This document shows positions 33,266 to 45,190 of a DNA stretch of 64,000 nucleotides, piece after piece (positions within the stretch are counted from its first letter, which is position 1; the number at the start of each line of letters is the position of its first letter). The notes under the pieces were generated by a model. That model did not search any database, had not been told where the DNA came from, and saw nothing but the letters and a program-made list of their open reading frames with translations. Source of the stretch: Aricia agestis (taxonomy: Eukaryota > Arthropoda > Insecta > Lepidoptera > Lycaenidae); contig NC_056416.1 of assembly GCF_905147365.1 (NCBI RefSeq), positions 4,050,001-4,114,000 on the forward strand, in the 5' to 3' direction. Position numbers and translations under genes: made by a program.

Positions 33266-33957
33266 ACTAGCTGTTGCCCGCGACTTCATCCGCGTGGACT
33301 TCAGTTTATAGCGTGCGATGTCAACAAAATTGGTGTCAAAAGCTTTTATAAAAAAAGCCCTGGTAGGTATCTCTTAAATCAAAACAGCTGTGCAGTGTGA
33401 TGTGTACATAACATTTCATTTTTTTAAATTAAACTTTATATTTTATGCCAAATTTTAAAGCTTATTTGGGGCCATTACACAACTTTACCCATAAACTATT
33501 TATATCATTGATAGGTTTAACTTTTAAGGTTACGTCACTGCATAGATAAAGTACTGAGCATGTACTGAGTTATTTAATAACGTAAAAAAGTACCTAATAC
33601 CGTAACAATCGAAAAAAATCGAATGTAAGATGCATAGACTTAATATATACTATTATAGGTTTATGGTAAGATGATACCACCTCTTATAGAAAGAAGTCTG
33701 GGCAAGCGTCACCACGATGTAGGAGACACTCGGCGCCATCTATTGTGAATTTTTGGAACTAACTTAATTTGTACAAATGTACGCATTTTCACCCCCTTAC
33801 AACCCTTTTTTTTCAGTAAAAAAGTAGCCTATGTCCTTTCTCAGGCTTTAGACTATCTGTATACAAAATTTCATTACAATCGGTTCGGTAGTTTTGGCGT
33901 GAAAGGGAGACAGACAGACAGAGATACTTTCGCATTTATAATATTATAGTATAGATA
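33266..33957 (+). repeat. Helitron-like repeat, long copy
   Basis: Begins CTAGCTGTTGCCCGCGACTT and ends 'ctttcgcatttataatattatagtatagat'. Contains 'aaaaagtagcctatgtcctttctca' and 'atttcattacaatcggttcg'. Longest copy of the family in the window (about 690 bp). Confidence 0.65.
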
Positions 33958-34379
33958 TCGATGATTGGTCCAATAATTTTTCGGTATCGTTTTAATTCAC
34001 CTGTTATAACATAAATATAATGTTAAAACTCAGCCAAATTCATTTGCCGTTGCAATATTAAAATAGCCGCCCGGACTGAACTTTGTTTACACTTTGATGA
34101 AAATCATATAAAAATAAACTTATTAGAAAGGAACAATTATGGACGTAACAAACATTTATAGAACAGCTACAAAAAAAATTACATAATTTCTCAATTAATA
34201 TGTCATTTATTCCAAAACAGTAAAAATCAACACAACAGCATAAACATAATACAACCAGTACAATATTTAAGTCTTAGTTTATTAATAAATAAAGGTTTTT
34301 CTCAAATTCTGACTCTTGTTAACCAAAAAATCTTGGGTATAAAAAAATATTTTTTACTTCTTTTCTTTGTATGTGGACT

Positions 34380-35213
34380 TTATAATTCCTGTTCTCCTTC
34401 AACCATCTCTTTGAGGTTGAGAAGTTCAAATTGTCCACTACCCTTTGTATCTGTTCTTATAATGTCATCAAGGTTTCTAAAACTTCCTGGATCAATCAGG
34501 CATATTAAATTTGCAGTGCCAGCTTCCCAGTTTTCTTCTTCAATATTGGTTGCAAATTTCACCACTTTATCCCGCACCTTCCGAGCCTCTTTGCCATTCA
34601 ATAGAATTCTGACTCTCATTTGTGCTCTTTCCAGAGGAATTTCCTTTTTAATTAATTGGATAACTTCAAGCGATTGCTGTTTAGCACTCTTATTTACATT
34701 TACAGAGAAGTGTACATCCTTCATAGCTTTTTCTATGATTGATACCGGGTAGGGTCTCTTAGTCTCCGGGTTAACACATTTATCGGAAACTGTGGTGGCA
34801 ATGTCCTTGAATAAAGAGTCGATTTGTGAATGCCGTTCTTTGTCTGATACCTGAAGTTCTCCCTTGTCTAAAATTAATTTGCATATTTCAGTTTGATCAT
34901 CTTTACCAAACACTTTTATTAAATCTTCTTTCTTTGCAACTTGGCCTTTTGATACATTTACAAAGACTGTATGTGTTTGTAGCACCTCATCTATATCCTT
35001 TTCCCTGAAATTAATAAAAAGTATAATAGAAAATTAACTGACAAAAACAGCAATTTTGTGCTTAAAAATGTTAGGTACATACAACTTGTTTCTCCAAGAC
35101 ACCACTTTATTTCTATAACAAGCTATTTCAAATCTCTTTCCTCCTTTTTTTAACCTTACAATAGCTACATTCGTCAGACGAATTTGGTTCACAGGAGTAA
35201 AAATTTTGGACAT
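34380..35213 (-). CDS. Sbds: Ribosome maturation protein SBDS
   Basis: Two exons, 35083-35213 and 34380-35004; the join completes a glycine-less leucine/glutamate boundary (RNKLEKDIDEV) and gives 251 residues, the usual SBDS length (250 in human). The N-terminal FYSH domain is clear (MSKIFTPVNQIRLTNVAIV, GKRFEIACYRNKVVSW, QTHTVFVNVSKGQVAKKEDL), followed by the central helical domain (CVNPETKRPYPVSIIEKAMK) and a ferredoxin-like C-terminal domain (ICLIDPGSFRNLDDII, LNLKEM). SBDS works with the GTPase EFL1 to release eIF6 from 60S subunits in the cytoplasm. Start chosen at 35213 (MSKIF); an in-frame ATG three codons upstream (35222) is possible. Poly(A) signal on the minus strand at 34278-34283. 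Divergent from the GGNBP2-type gene. Confidence 0.97.
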
Positions 35214-36392
35214 TTTGGTCAATTATTTCTAGCTGCGCACAATCCTATTCAAAAGCAAAATTCGGGAGTCTGTCTCATGTAAAATGATATTTTTCTTTTA
35301 TAATATGATTGTGTATATATTGTTCGAACTCCTACAATGTAGGTATTTATTTATCCTGAGGAATAAGGAAGAATTTCAACAAAAAACACATTGCAAAACC
35401 AATTTCACAATTCAACAAGCTGACAGCCGTCAAGTATCAAGTGTCACACCATCGACAACATTTTTGGCAGTTTAATTTTTTAATTTTATTTTTTGTCAGG
35501 AACTAAGGATAAATTTAATTCATTCTAATAAAAAAAATACTTTAAATATTTAAAATAGTAAAAGCCTAAAAGGTTCCTCCTAATAAGCCAAAAAAAAATA
35601 TTAAGGTTAGGTGAAGTAATAGCGTGGTTCCAAATATTCTGATCCCGAATATGTGTTCTGGTGGTTGATGGTTATTGCCTATTGCCGCTATTGGTTTCTA
35701 AAAAAATACCTTTGTTCCTATATAATGTCCTACTTATATTATATTACTTTCTTTTTTCTTCTTCATTTATGTATATATTAAGTAAGTACTTTCTTTTATG
35801 AGGAACTTTTTTTTGGAGTCTACAACATTTTGTCTAGTCTGTATTTAAATGACCATAGACAATAAAATTCTGAATTCGACATTCGACCAGTGTTACCAAC
35901 ATAGTGGTTTTCCTCCCAGATTTAGGGGGTAAATAAGTGAGATGGGATTTTTAATTATTGATTGTCCGATTAACATTAAATCGAAATGATGGATCTTGTG
36001 TAACATTTAATCCATTCAATAAAATGTTAAATTTATTCAATGTCATCAGTCATGTCATGTAAGATTTAAAAAAATCTGAAACTTGAGATGATGACGAAAT
36101 AATATTTAATGTATTAAAATATAACTTATAAATAATATAATATAAAGATTTTGAAACAGTATATTATTTCTAAATCATTATGAATTTATATTTATATATT
36201 TTTAGGAGAAAAAAAATAAGGCGATAATTTAAGTGATTTGATATTTTGACACCAACTTTAAAGGAATAAATATTTTTGAGAGTTGGCAACACAGCATTCG
36301 ACGTGTATTTCGTAAAAGTTGGCCGTCATCAGCCGTCATTTTGTAATATTTATATATTTTGTCGGCGATTTTTATGTGCTTAATCGTTAAAT
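35214..36392. other. Divergent intergenic region between SBDS and GGNBP2
   Basis: About 1.2 kb presumably holding both promoters. AT-rich; no TATA box or repeat element that I can assign with confidence. The open frame at 35284-35475 looks like chance. Confidence 0.5.
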
Positions 36393-39300
36393 ATGGCGAA
36401 ATTAGTCGACATATATAATTGCGAAAAGGAACCAGTAATTAAAAGGCGACAGTTACCGCTCACGATATATGAAAACCTAACAGTAAGTTGTTTGCGCTGT
36501 GACATTACCTCAAACGTAGAATAATACAATGATTATAAATTAGTCATGTGCCTAGAATGTATATGTTTAAAACGATCGAAAAATAACAGAAAGAAACATT
36601 AAAGTACAATAACCTATGAGATTACTTATAGCCTCCGTATTGCGTACCATTATTCCGTCTCATTTAATTACTGACCTTATTTTGAGGTACTCTTTGTCAA
36701 ATTCTTATTTGTTTTCGCTATTTTTAGATGATAATGGATTTAAATACCATGGGCTTAATTTGTGATAATCCCCAAGTTAAAGGTCGTGAGTATGAGGAAT
36801 TCGCACGCAAATACAAAATACTCACAACAGAAGAACTGAAGTCTGCTCTTAGAGTTGATGCATCTGATATTTTCAATGTACTAAATCAAAGCATTCCATG
36901 TGTTGGCTGTCGTAGAAGGTAATAAGATTGTTTATAATTTTCATAAGATAACCTCATTTCTCGGCTTGAGAGAGATTATTCCAGAATTTATTATTTATAA
37001 CAAACAGGTTATTCAGATGACAGTTTGATTATAAATTTGTTTTGATTTTAGAGGAAACATTTATTGTTTTGAAATGATTATTAACAACATGACATTTTAT
37101 TTAATTTTATCCTAAATGAAAACAAAAACTGAAAACTAACCAAATTATAGCTTTGTTTTTATGTGATTATTACCAATGCATTTTTATTTATTTTAGTGTT
37201 GAGAAACTTTTCTACCAACTGTGTAAATCAGGTCATCCAACCTTAGACCCTTTAATTCTTACCTCGGACGAGATTATGACAATAAAAGAGGAGAAAATAA
37301 TACATCCCCAGTCACTAGCAGCACTGTTAAATGGTCATAGGTAAGTTTGTTGTATATTATTATTTTTCGCAGTTGAAGAATTGTATAATATAATCTGCCT
37401 TATTACATTACGGCTAGCTGTTTTAAAAAACAGGGCCTTTTTTTTAACAATTAGCCGGATTGTTATTGCGATACATTCTTCAATAGGGCGGCCCACGTTT
37501 AGCAGCATCATACTTTCCTCGTACTGGTACTTTCCCTACTGATTTTTTCAGTAAAAATATTTTCACACTACATTGTCTATGTCTGATTCTCTGTACGTGG
37601 TGGTGGTATAACTTTTTTATTAGTAAGGAGGAATGTGAATGTTTACCCTTTGGATCCTTCTAATATCCATAGTTTGTATACAATGTTTGTATACATTCAA
37701 GATAAACAATGTATTTTCCTTGGCTGGGTTTGACAGACCAGGAAAATACATTGTTTAACTTGAATGGTTTCTTTACAATATAGACTAAGGTATAGATGTT
37801 TTTTATTAGTAAGGGGATAGCCAATGATTAAATATGTAAGGTCTACACCAGCTGTTTTCAAAATTATTTGGTTATGGAACCCTTTTAAGAAGTTTATTTC
37901 TGTCTTCATTTCGAGAATATTTTTGTCTTCGAATGAATTGTTTCTACTCTGGAGTCTGATAACATTAATTTAATATAAATGTATGTATCTCTCTCTTGAA
38001 GAGATTTGACAGAAAGCCTTGAGAGATTAAAAAATTGAGTGTAGACTGTAGATCAGCCATTTGAGAATGGCTGGTCTACAGTCTCTTGTGTTATACAGAT
38101 TCTTTCATATGGCCAGTATCTAGTCTAATCTAATATTTAAAATAAATGTATGCAATATAATATGGAATAATATTATGATCTTGAATTAAATTTTATACGT
38201 GGGATAGCCATGCTTCGGCACGAATGGGTCAGCTTGACCGGAGAAATAACACGTTCTCACAGAAAACCGGCGTGAAACAGCGCTAGCGCTGTGTTTCGCC
38301 GAGTGAGTGAGTTTACCGGAGGCCCAATCCCCTACCCTATTCCCTTCCCTACCCTCCCCAATTCCCTTCCCATCCCTACCCTCCCCTATTACCCTATTCC
38401 CTCTTAAAAGGCCGGCAACGCACCTGCAGCTCTTCTGATGCTGCGAGTGTCCATGGGCGACGGAAGTTGCTTTCCATCAGGTGACCCGTTTGCTCGTTTG
38501 CCCCCTTATTTCATAAATAAAAAAAAAAAAAAAAATGATCTTATCAATTTATTATAATGTGAAGGTCATGGAAATATCTATCTGACATTGACGTCCTGTT
38601 CTTGTCATGATGTATGATAGGTCAACTACCTTGACCATAGTGACCTCACATTATCCATATAGCTTAAATTCATCTTGCATTTCTTTAAAACTCCTTAAAT
38701 GTAATTGGTATGGTACCAATGTTTGCTAGATCTAATATGCCACTCTGTTGTATTTTATTACTATTGGACAGTGATTTAAAACAAAGTTATGTACAACCAG
38801 AGAAATGAATTCATAGGTTATGTCAAGTCCAATTGTCAGATCATAATATTATATATTTAAACGAGTAATTCTTGTATATCTTGTATAATTGGAATCGGCT
38901 CCAACGCCGATTTGGGGGCGATAAATCGATGTAGCTAGGAATCATTTTTAGAAAATGTCATTTTATTCGTGTTTTATCGAATACCGAGCAAAGCTCGGTC
39001 AAATAGCTAGTAATAAATTGACCCATAAAGTTAATATACCTAGCGGAATAGAGCAACAATCTCGAGCTGTCAAACGTAACCGAAATTGGTTTTCATCTGT
39101 GTGAAAAATATGTGTACATATACACTTACACAAGCATGATGGAACATGAATTCTATGAGATTAAATTGTCAACGTGCGGCACGTGCCGACTAGACGTCAA
39201 AAAAAGAGTGCTCCTGTCATGTATCACACATCTCTTTTTACCATGCAGTGTTACTGATAATGACATCTCGCTTGCTCAGGCCTTTGTTTCTCTATTCCGC

Positions 39301-42300
39301 TAGGTATATTAACTTTATGAAACTGACTAATGTATATTATTTGACTGTAGATCAATTTGTCTCATGTTATTATCAAGCATATTGTCTTACTTTCAGTATT
39401 GACGAAATATTTAAGCGTAACACAATTTTTTACAGCACTGGCATAGAATGTCTGCTACTAAGTCAACCACGGTGGAAGAAATCCCAGCGGTGTACTCTAC
39501 ATTCACTAGAGGCGGGTAGCGCTCGGGGATGGGGTGCAGCCACGTCATGTGCCTGGGGCTGGGGCGCTTGGGGCTGGGGTGGGCGCGCAGCCTGGCGGAC
39601 AGCGTGGGATGCGATGCGTACCTCAGCCCGGGAACATGTCACACTTGTCCACTTCAACACCCTGCACGACACCCTCCACAACTATCTCCGGAAACACCGC
39701 TTCTGTGCTGATTGTAAGACTAAGGTAAGGTGCTTTGAAATTATTGTGTTAGTAGTTATCAGATGTCTCAAAGTAAGCCCTGTTGTGTAGATCCTTTTTT
39801 TAAGTGAATTTTAGGAGCCTGCAGAATGTAGGTAAGTCAAATAATAGTATTATGTATATATGGTATTATAACGTGGAAGAGCCATGCTTCGGCATGAATG
39901 GGCCGGCTCGACCGGAGACCACGGGCCCACAGAAAACCGGCGTGAAACAGCGTTTGCGCTGTGTTTGGCCGAGTGAGTTTACCGGAGGCCCAATAGCCTT
40001 CCCTTTTTCCTTCCCTACCCTCCCCTATTCCCTTCGCTACCCTCCCCTATTCCCTTCCCTACCCTCCCCTATTCTTATGTTCTCACTATTCTTAGTTATT
40101 TCGGAACTCGGTTTCAAATAAGTGAATGAAATTATTGTATGAACTGTTTAGCTCTGTAATTATCTTCGTTTACATGTTATTTATTCAATTTTGCAGGTTC
40201 TGATTGCTTATCAGTTGCTCGTTGAAGAAAAGGAACCCCAAAAAGAGAAGGGATATGTTGGAGCTCTGTACAGTGGTATCAAAAGGTGTTTAGTGGACAA
40301 ACATTTGCATCTGCAAGCAAAGACTGATTATATTGCACACCTTATCGCTCGTGCTGAACCAGAGTTGTTAGGAAACCATAGGGAGAGGCATGCGAAAACA
40401 CTGGAAATAGCGCAGGAGGAGGTACGATAATGATGCTTATATTATATGCTACAATATCAATTTTGAGGCTCAACTCACACTGGCGCTGAGGCGACATGTT
40501 ACATTTTTTTCTGCCTGCAGCATATTCATCTCTGTTATTCTATTTTTCTAATATGAAAATATTAAAGTTGACACTTTCGTTCTTCAACGCTCCATACCGT
40601 ATTTACACACAAGAAATTTGTACTATCAGAGAAGTTGATTCCTAGGCAGATGGTGAATCTAAGTAATTTGGTCACGTTAAGTCAAACCCATTTGACCGAT
40701 CACAGCTGTTCATAGATTTATATTCTTTTGTAGGAAAAAAATGTATGTAATTTTACTGTTACAAATTCGAAAATTATATAAAAAATAATATAGTTAACAG
40801 CTTATCTGCCAACATGAAACGCTCGGCAATAAAATAAAAAAATTGTACTGAAGAAATAACCTCGTCATTACCCTGTGCAGGTTCTCATTTGCCTTGGGAT
40901 ATGCATCTATGAACGTCTTCAACGCATCTCGCTGAGACTTCGTGAAGAGGAGACCACTTGTCAAACGCTGGCAGCAGTGGCTGTGGAGGCACTGTATCGT
41001 AAGTTTGAAACAGCCGTAGAACAGAAGAGCGGTGTCTCCAAACTGCAGCTGTTGTACGATGAAATAACTCAAGAGGAACTAACCAGGCAGCAGAGGAAGG
41101 AACAGAAGAAACTTAAACGGCGTAAGAAGAAAGAAAGGCAGGCTGTTGAAACTAAGTGCAAGGTATGAATTATGATTAATTTTATAAAACATTCTTATTT
41201 TAGTTTTCTTGTATCTTGTATAAGTGATTCACTATTTTATAAACAACTAGCTGACCTGGCAAATGTTGTTTTGCCATATAAATAGTTTTTAATAATGTGA
41301 ACAATCCTTATTACCTAGGGGTATGAAAAATAGATGTTGGTTGATTCTCAGACCTACTCAATATGCTCACAAAATTTCATGAGAATTGGTCAAGCCGTTT
41401 CGGAGGAGTACGGGAACGAACATTGTGACACGAGAATTTTATATACAAGATTAATTGGCAAACTATAGATTATTTGTTTTACTATTTTATTTACTTTTTA
41501 AGTTATGCTTATTTAATTTCCAACTGTGAATACAGGAAGGAGATTCCGAGGAACCCGAGGAGAAGTGTCAATGCGCCGAATGTTTGTACGAGGAGAGGGA
41601 TACCCCTACTGACTTGCTGTCGCCCCGAGATTATAGTAGCTGTTGTAACGTTCCACCTAACGAAGACGAATGCCACTCGTGTCAGAATGACTATGTAAAG
41701 AGAGGATCTCCCAAAAAGAGTGGTAAAAAGAGAGGCAAAAATGGCAACATTTCACCAAACGAACATTCTCAAGATTGTGGATACTCATCTGGTAACAATA
41801 ACGGCTGTTGTGAGACGATGTCTGGTTCCTCCTCACTCATGAGTTCTCCAGAAGGTTCTGAAGTGGCATGCTCAGAAGGTTTTTGTAACCACGAAAGAGG
41901 GGACTGCTTAGACAAAAGCGAGAAACCATGTCCAGGATTTACATTGTCACTACAAGAGATGCTGGTATGTATGCTTTAATTAAATTTTTACGTATTTGTC
42001 TATATACGTAACATGTTTAAGTAGCCTGTCTCGTCTGTACTGATATATCGTTAATTTTAATTCTAATTAATACTTGTAAGTGCAAAGTATGTTTGCCTGT
42101 TGATCTGTCCATAACTTTTTCAAACCTAAATTGCTGAACATCTTTGATCTAAGAATTATTTTATGGAGATAGTTTAAACCCTTTTTTTTTTAAGAAAAGG
42201 ACTCAATAATTTGTATCCTGTAAAATTTTACGTGTGGTAAACGAAGTTTTGCGTAACGAAATTGCGTTTAGTAATTTTTTTAAGGCACATTTCGGAAGTA

Positions 42301-42574
42301 AATCGTTTTATACCTATATCACAAGATAGACTTCAGTAATAATTAATTTTATGGACCTGTTTTCTTTATCTTTGATTCACCTTTTCAGGATACATGTTCA
42401 TCAGACGAAGAACAAGATACCAGTTATATACCGTTAGAAGAAGTGTTGGAATTCAAATCCAGGAGGAACATAACGGAGAAACGTCAGGAGTTGAGGAACA
42501 ATCTACGTCAGAAGTTTGCTCAACTATGTGTCAACCCCCAAACGCAACCCGTACTGACACAGGGCAAAAAATAA
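36393..42574 (+). CDS. GGNBP2: Gametogenetin-binding protein 2-like
   Basis: Eight exons: 36393-36482, 36728-36918, 37197-37340, 39436-39724, 40197-40421, 40881-41162, 41536-41964, 42389-42574; phases agree throughout and give 611 residues (human about 697). Diagnostic blocks in order: MAKLVDIYNCEKE, PCVGCRRSVEKLF, RCTLHSLE, NYLRKHRFCADCKTK, EKGYVGALYSGIKRC, DYIAHLIARAEPEL, RERHAKTLEIAQEEV, a basic KEQKKLKRRKKKERQ stretch, DCGYSSGNN, GSEVACSEGFCNHE, and CSSDEEQ. GGNBP2 proteins are conserved, cysteine-rich, implicated in vertebrate germ-cell and placental development; biochemical function is unclear. Exon 4 carries an unusual Gly/Trp-rich insertion (WGWGAWGWGG). Introns 3 and 4 hold SINE copies and a MITE. 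Poly(A) signal AATAAA at 42723-42728. Confidence 0.93.
37660..37770. repeat. Imperfect foldback in GGNBP2 intron 3
   Basis: CATTCAAGATAAACAATGTA (37695-37714) pairs with TACATTGTTTAACTTGAATG (37748-37767), with 'ttttccttgg'/'ccaggaaaa' continuing the stem. MITE-like. Confidence 0.65.
38040..38095. repeat. Short hairpin in GGNBP2 intron 3
   Basis: 'gactgtagatcagccatt' and 'aatggctggtctacagtc' form a nearly perfect stem with a 6-base loop. Confidence 0.6.
38182..38535 (+). repeat. SINE, copy 2 (full, with poly(A) and target duplication)
   Basis: Same order as copy 1, with a longer CCCTTCCC-rich middle and a tail of 15 or more A. ATGATCTT occurs just before the element (38174-38181) and directly after the tail (38535-38542), a candidate target duplication. 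Lies in GGNBP2 intron 3. Confidence 0.85.
39024..39319. repeat. CATAAAGTTAATATACC MITE, full copy
   Basis: Ends CATAAAGTTAATATACCTAG and CTAGGTATATTAACTTTATG are exact inverted repeats extending to about 30 bases (to GCGGAATAGAG). 296 bp in GGNBP2 intron 3, about 115 bases upstream of exon 4. Relatives: 20980-21271 and single ends at 47495-47516 and 48345-48400. Confidence 0.9.
39870..40076 (+). repeat. SINE, copy 3 (3' truncated)
   Basis: Begins ACGTGGAAGAGCCATGCTTC and ends in the CCCTTCCC-rich middle; the 3' block (GGCCGGCAACGC...) and poly(A) are missing. GGNBP2 intron 4. Confidence 0.75.
41248..41453 (+). repeat. Interspersed repeat (CTAGCTG...GACACGAGAATTTTATAT type)
   Basis: ACTAGCTGACCTGGCAAATG to 'cattgtgacacgagaattttatatacaagat'. 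Second copy of the repeat at 3598-3907, less diverged. GGNBP2 intron 6. Confidence 0.65.
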
Positions 42575-43422
42575 GTTAAAATACTTGAAACATTATGTTA
42601 TATTCAAACTGCACCATGTTAATTATAATTTAATTTAAAAGGTCTATCTAAAATGTATTTCATAATAATTTTCAAACAAGCTACATTCTTTATTTAGAGA
42701 CAAACGGTTAAAACTATTTATCAATAAAAAAGGAATATATTAAAAATCAAATAAAAAGAAACATATTGAATTATTTTATTGTATAGGGTCAAGTTTACAA
42801 AATCAGTTATTCTTTGTAAACTATTGGCAAAGTTTTTGAATATTTTTAAAGCTATTTAATCTTAATGATTTTTAAAACTCCAAAGGTGCTCGAAAAATAC
42901 CAATAGACATAACAACTTCTATTAAATATGTGGAAAGTGCAAGTTTGAATTATTCCTACCTTTGATATTTGACTGGATCAAGCCCAGCATTTAACAAATA
43001 TATACTATTAAAATATTAGGAAGCTTGTAATAAAATATAGTAGCATTTTGATCAAATCATTTATTTTGAAGCTTATGTGACTCACTATAAAGTACACAAT
43101 GGATTAATTTTGCTCTTACTCAGGTGCTTGGATCATCCTGGGGTTCGCTGGCTGCCAGTGCTCTGAGCTAGCCCAATGTACGAAACATTGTAACTCAGTT
43201 TTAAATATATAATGAAAAACAAATATTTGTCTTTATTTACTTTAAGTATGATATACTTCCAACTCCCAAGATAAATAACAAACTTATTTGCCATAGGACA
43301 TGTCAGGAGCTCAGCACTCATGTGTAGGATGTTAAAATTGCTGTATAAGAAAAAAATGTGTATAAAATTATGATAATAATGTGTACATAATATTTTACAA
43401 AAGTAGTTAAAACCAATAATTA
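42575..43422. other. Convergent 3' region between GGNBP2 and OXSM
   Basis: 3' UTRs of the two convergent genes. Poly(A) signal for GGNBP2 at 42723-42728 and, on the minus strand, a signal for OXSM at 43232-43237. Nothing coding recognised. Confidence 0.55.
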
Positions 43423-43842
43423 AGGCTGCCTTCACATTAAGGTAGCGAACTCACGGCGCGGTTTTTTCCCGCGCCCGCCGCGCCGCGCCGCGCTGGAGTT
43501 CGCTCCCTACTACGGCTACTACGATCGCCCGCTAAACTATCGCAGAGCGCGCGGGCGCAAACCGCCCAGGCTGCGGGCGACCGCCGCCCGCCGGTGCAGC
43601 GGGAGCCGCAAACAACCGCGCCCGCCGCGGGCGAAAAACGCGCCGTGAGTTTTGCTTTCGTTTTTTACATACAAAACTTGATTCTACGAAAGCTGCGGGC
43701 CAGCAACCGCGGCGGGCGCGGGAAAAAACCGCGCCGTGAGTTCGCTCCCTAAGTCGCGAGTAGTGCGGCAGCCGCGCGACTGCTATACTGAAACGAGTCG
43801 CGCGGCTGCCGCGCGGCTCGCGACTTAATGTGAAGGCAGTCC
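43423..43842. repeat. GC-rich MITE with another MITE nested inside
   Basis: Outer ends GGCTGCCTTCACATTAA and TTAATGTGAAGGCAGTCC. Inside, 43441-43749 is a second element with ends GGTAGCGAACTCACGGCGCG and CGCGCCGTGAGTTCGCTCCC, flanked by TAA on both sides (43438-43440 and 43750-43752), the 3-bp target expected for PIF/Harbinger elements. The region is strikingly CpG-rich in an AT-rich genome. It would fall in the OXSM 3' UTR. Confidence 0.8.
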
Positions 43843-43888
43843 AAATCTTATAAGATCTATACATTTTCAAACACTAGCATTCTTACAA

Positions 43889-45178
43889 CTAAATACTTGA
43901 TATACACAAAGTTGCATTGGTCCCACCAAAACCAAAGGAATTCTTGAGGGCTACTCTCTTTTCAGCATGCCATTTCTTAGGTTCATTAGCCACATAATTA
44001 AGGTCATCTATTGGATCTTCTAAATTTATTGTGGGAGGAACAATACCGTGATAACACGACAGAATAGTGAAGGCTGATTCCAAGTTCCCAGCTGCCCCTA
44101 GCAAATGCCCATGGGCTCCTTTTGTGGAAGTGATATGAATATTATAAGCATGATTTTCAAATAAAGTTTTTATTGCTGTAGATTCAATACCATCACCAAC
44201 AGGTGTAGACGTGGCATGAGCATTTATATGCGTTATACTATGCTTGTCTATTCCACTGTCCTTTAGTGCTCTACTCATAGATAAAATTGCCCCTGAACCA
44301 TCTTCTCTAGGAGCTGTTATATGAGATGCATCCCCAGACAGACCATAACCTAAGATCTCGGCATATATTCTAACTCCTCTGTCCAATGCATGTTGATGTT
44401 CTTCCAAAACCAGGACCGCTGCTCCTTCACCTATCACAAAGCCATCTCTCTTTTTATCAAAAGGCCTGGAGGCTTGATGAGGGGTGTCATTGTAAGATGT
44501 ACTCAATGCTCGCAGTCGACAGAACCCTGCTATTGCCAAGGGGCTGATGCAAGCTTCGGCACCCCCACAAATCATTACATCGGCATCTTCATTTCTAATA
44601 AACCTAAATGCATCTCCAATGGAGTGGGAACCTGTGGCACAAGCAGTTGAGACTGCGTGATTGGGACCTCTCAGGCCGTATTTAATACTTATTTGGCCTG
44701 CTGCCATATTCGGCAATATTCTTGGCACGAAAAATGGACTAACTTTATTGTATCCCAATTTTAAGGCATCATTTGTATCGCAAACGTCTTTCAGGTCTAT
44801 CATTCCCATGCCGAGAGTGACGCCGGTGTATTCTTTTTGTTGCGAAGTTTCGGGATTCCAATTGGCATCAGATAATGCTTCAGATGTTGCTAGGAGTGCT
44901 AAGCAAGTCGCTGGAGCCATGGACTTTAAATTTTGTTTTGACAAGGCTTTATCTACAGCATCGTTCGGCTTTCTCGGTAAAACTCCTGCTACTCTACTAG
45001 GTAATGTAAGAAATTCGTCACCTTTTAAGCTTACTATACCACAGTGGCCTTTCAGAAGATTTGACCAGGCATTGTTTGCGCCACATCCTAAAGGAGAAAC
45101 TATACCTAAGCCTGTGACTACAACGCGCCTCTTTGAAAGTAAGCGTGAGTAGCTTCTAAAGTTAGATAATGACTTCAT
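43889..45178 (-). CDS. OXSM: Mitochondrial 3-oxoacyl-ACP synthase
   Basis: Single uninterrupted exon of 429 residues. Beta-ketoacyl-ACP synthase that condenses malonyl-ACP with the growing acyl chain in mitochondrial type II fatty acid synthesis (supplying lipoic acid precursors). The N-terminus MKSLSNFRSYSRLLSKRR is basic and lacks acidic residues, as in mitochondrial targeting peptides. Catalytic residues are present: C180 (STACATGSH), H321 (NAHATSTPVGD), K353 and H358 (STKGAHGHLLGAAG); the glycine-rich end NSFGFGGTNA is at the C-terminus. It ends 47 bases from a GC-rich MITE. A spliced short ORF ends 12 bases upstream of its ATG. Confidence 0.97.
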   Translation of the reverse strand: MKSLSNFRSYSRLLSKRRVVVTGLGIVSPLGCGANNAWSNLLKGHCGIVSLKGDEFLTLPSRVAGVLPRKPNDAVDKALSKQNLKSMAPATCLALLATSEALSDANWNPETSQQKEYTGVTLGMGMIDLKDVCDTNDALKLGYNKVSPFFVPRILPNMAAGQISIKYGLRGPNHAVSTACATGSHSIGDAFRFIRNEDADVMICGGAEACISPLAIAGFCRLRALSTSYNDTPHQASRPFDKKRDGFVIGEGAAVLVLEEHQHALDRGVRIYAEILGYGLSGDASHITAPREDGSGAILSMSRALKDSGIDKHSITHINAHATSTPVGDGIESTAIKTLFENHAYNIHITSTKGAHGHLLGAAGNLESAFTILSCYHGIVPPTINLEDPIDDLNYVANEPKKWHAEKRVALKNSFGFGGTNATLCISSI

Positions 45179-45190
45179 TATAAAAAAATA

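Noticed and set aside
39248..39435. 5' part of the 180-codon frame around GGNBP2 exon 4
   Set aside because: It lies in the MITE and intron before the CAG acceptor at 39435; only the part from 39436 is exon.
44390..45152. Plus-strand frames of 86 and 163 codons
   Set aside because: Antisense shadows of the intact OXSM gene.
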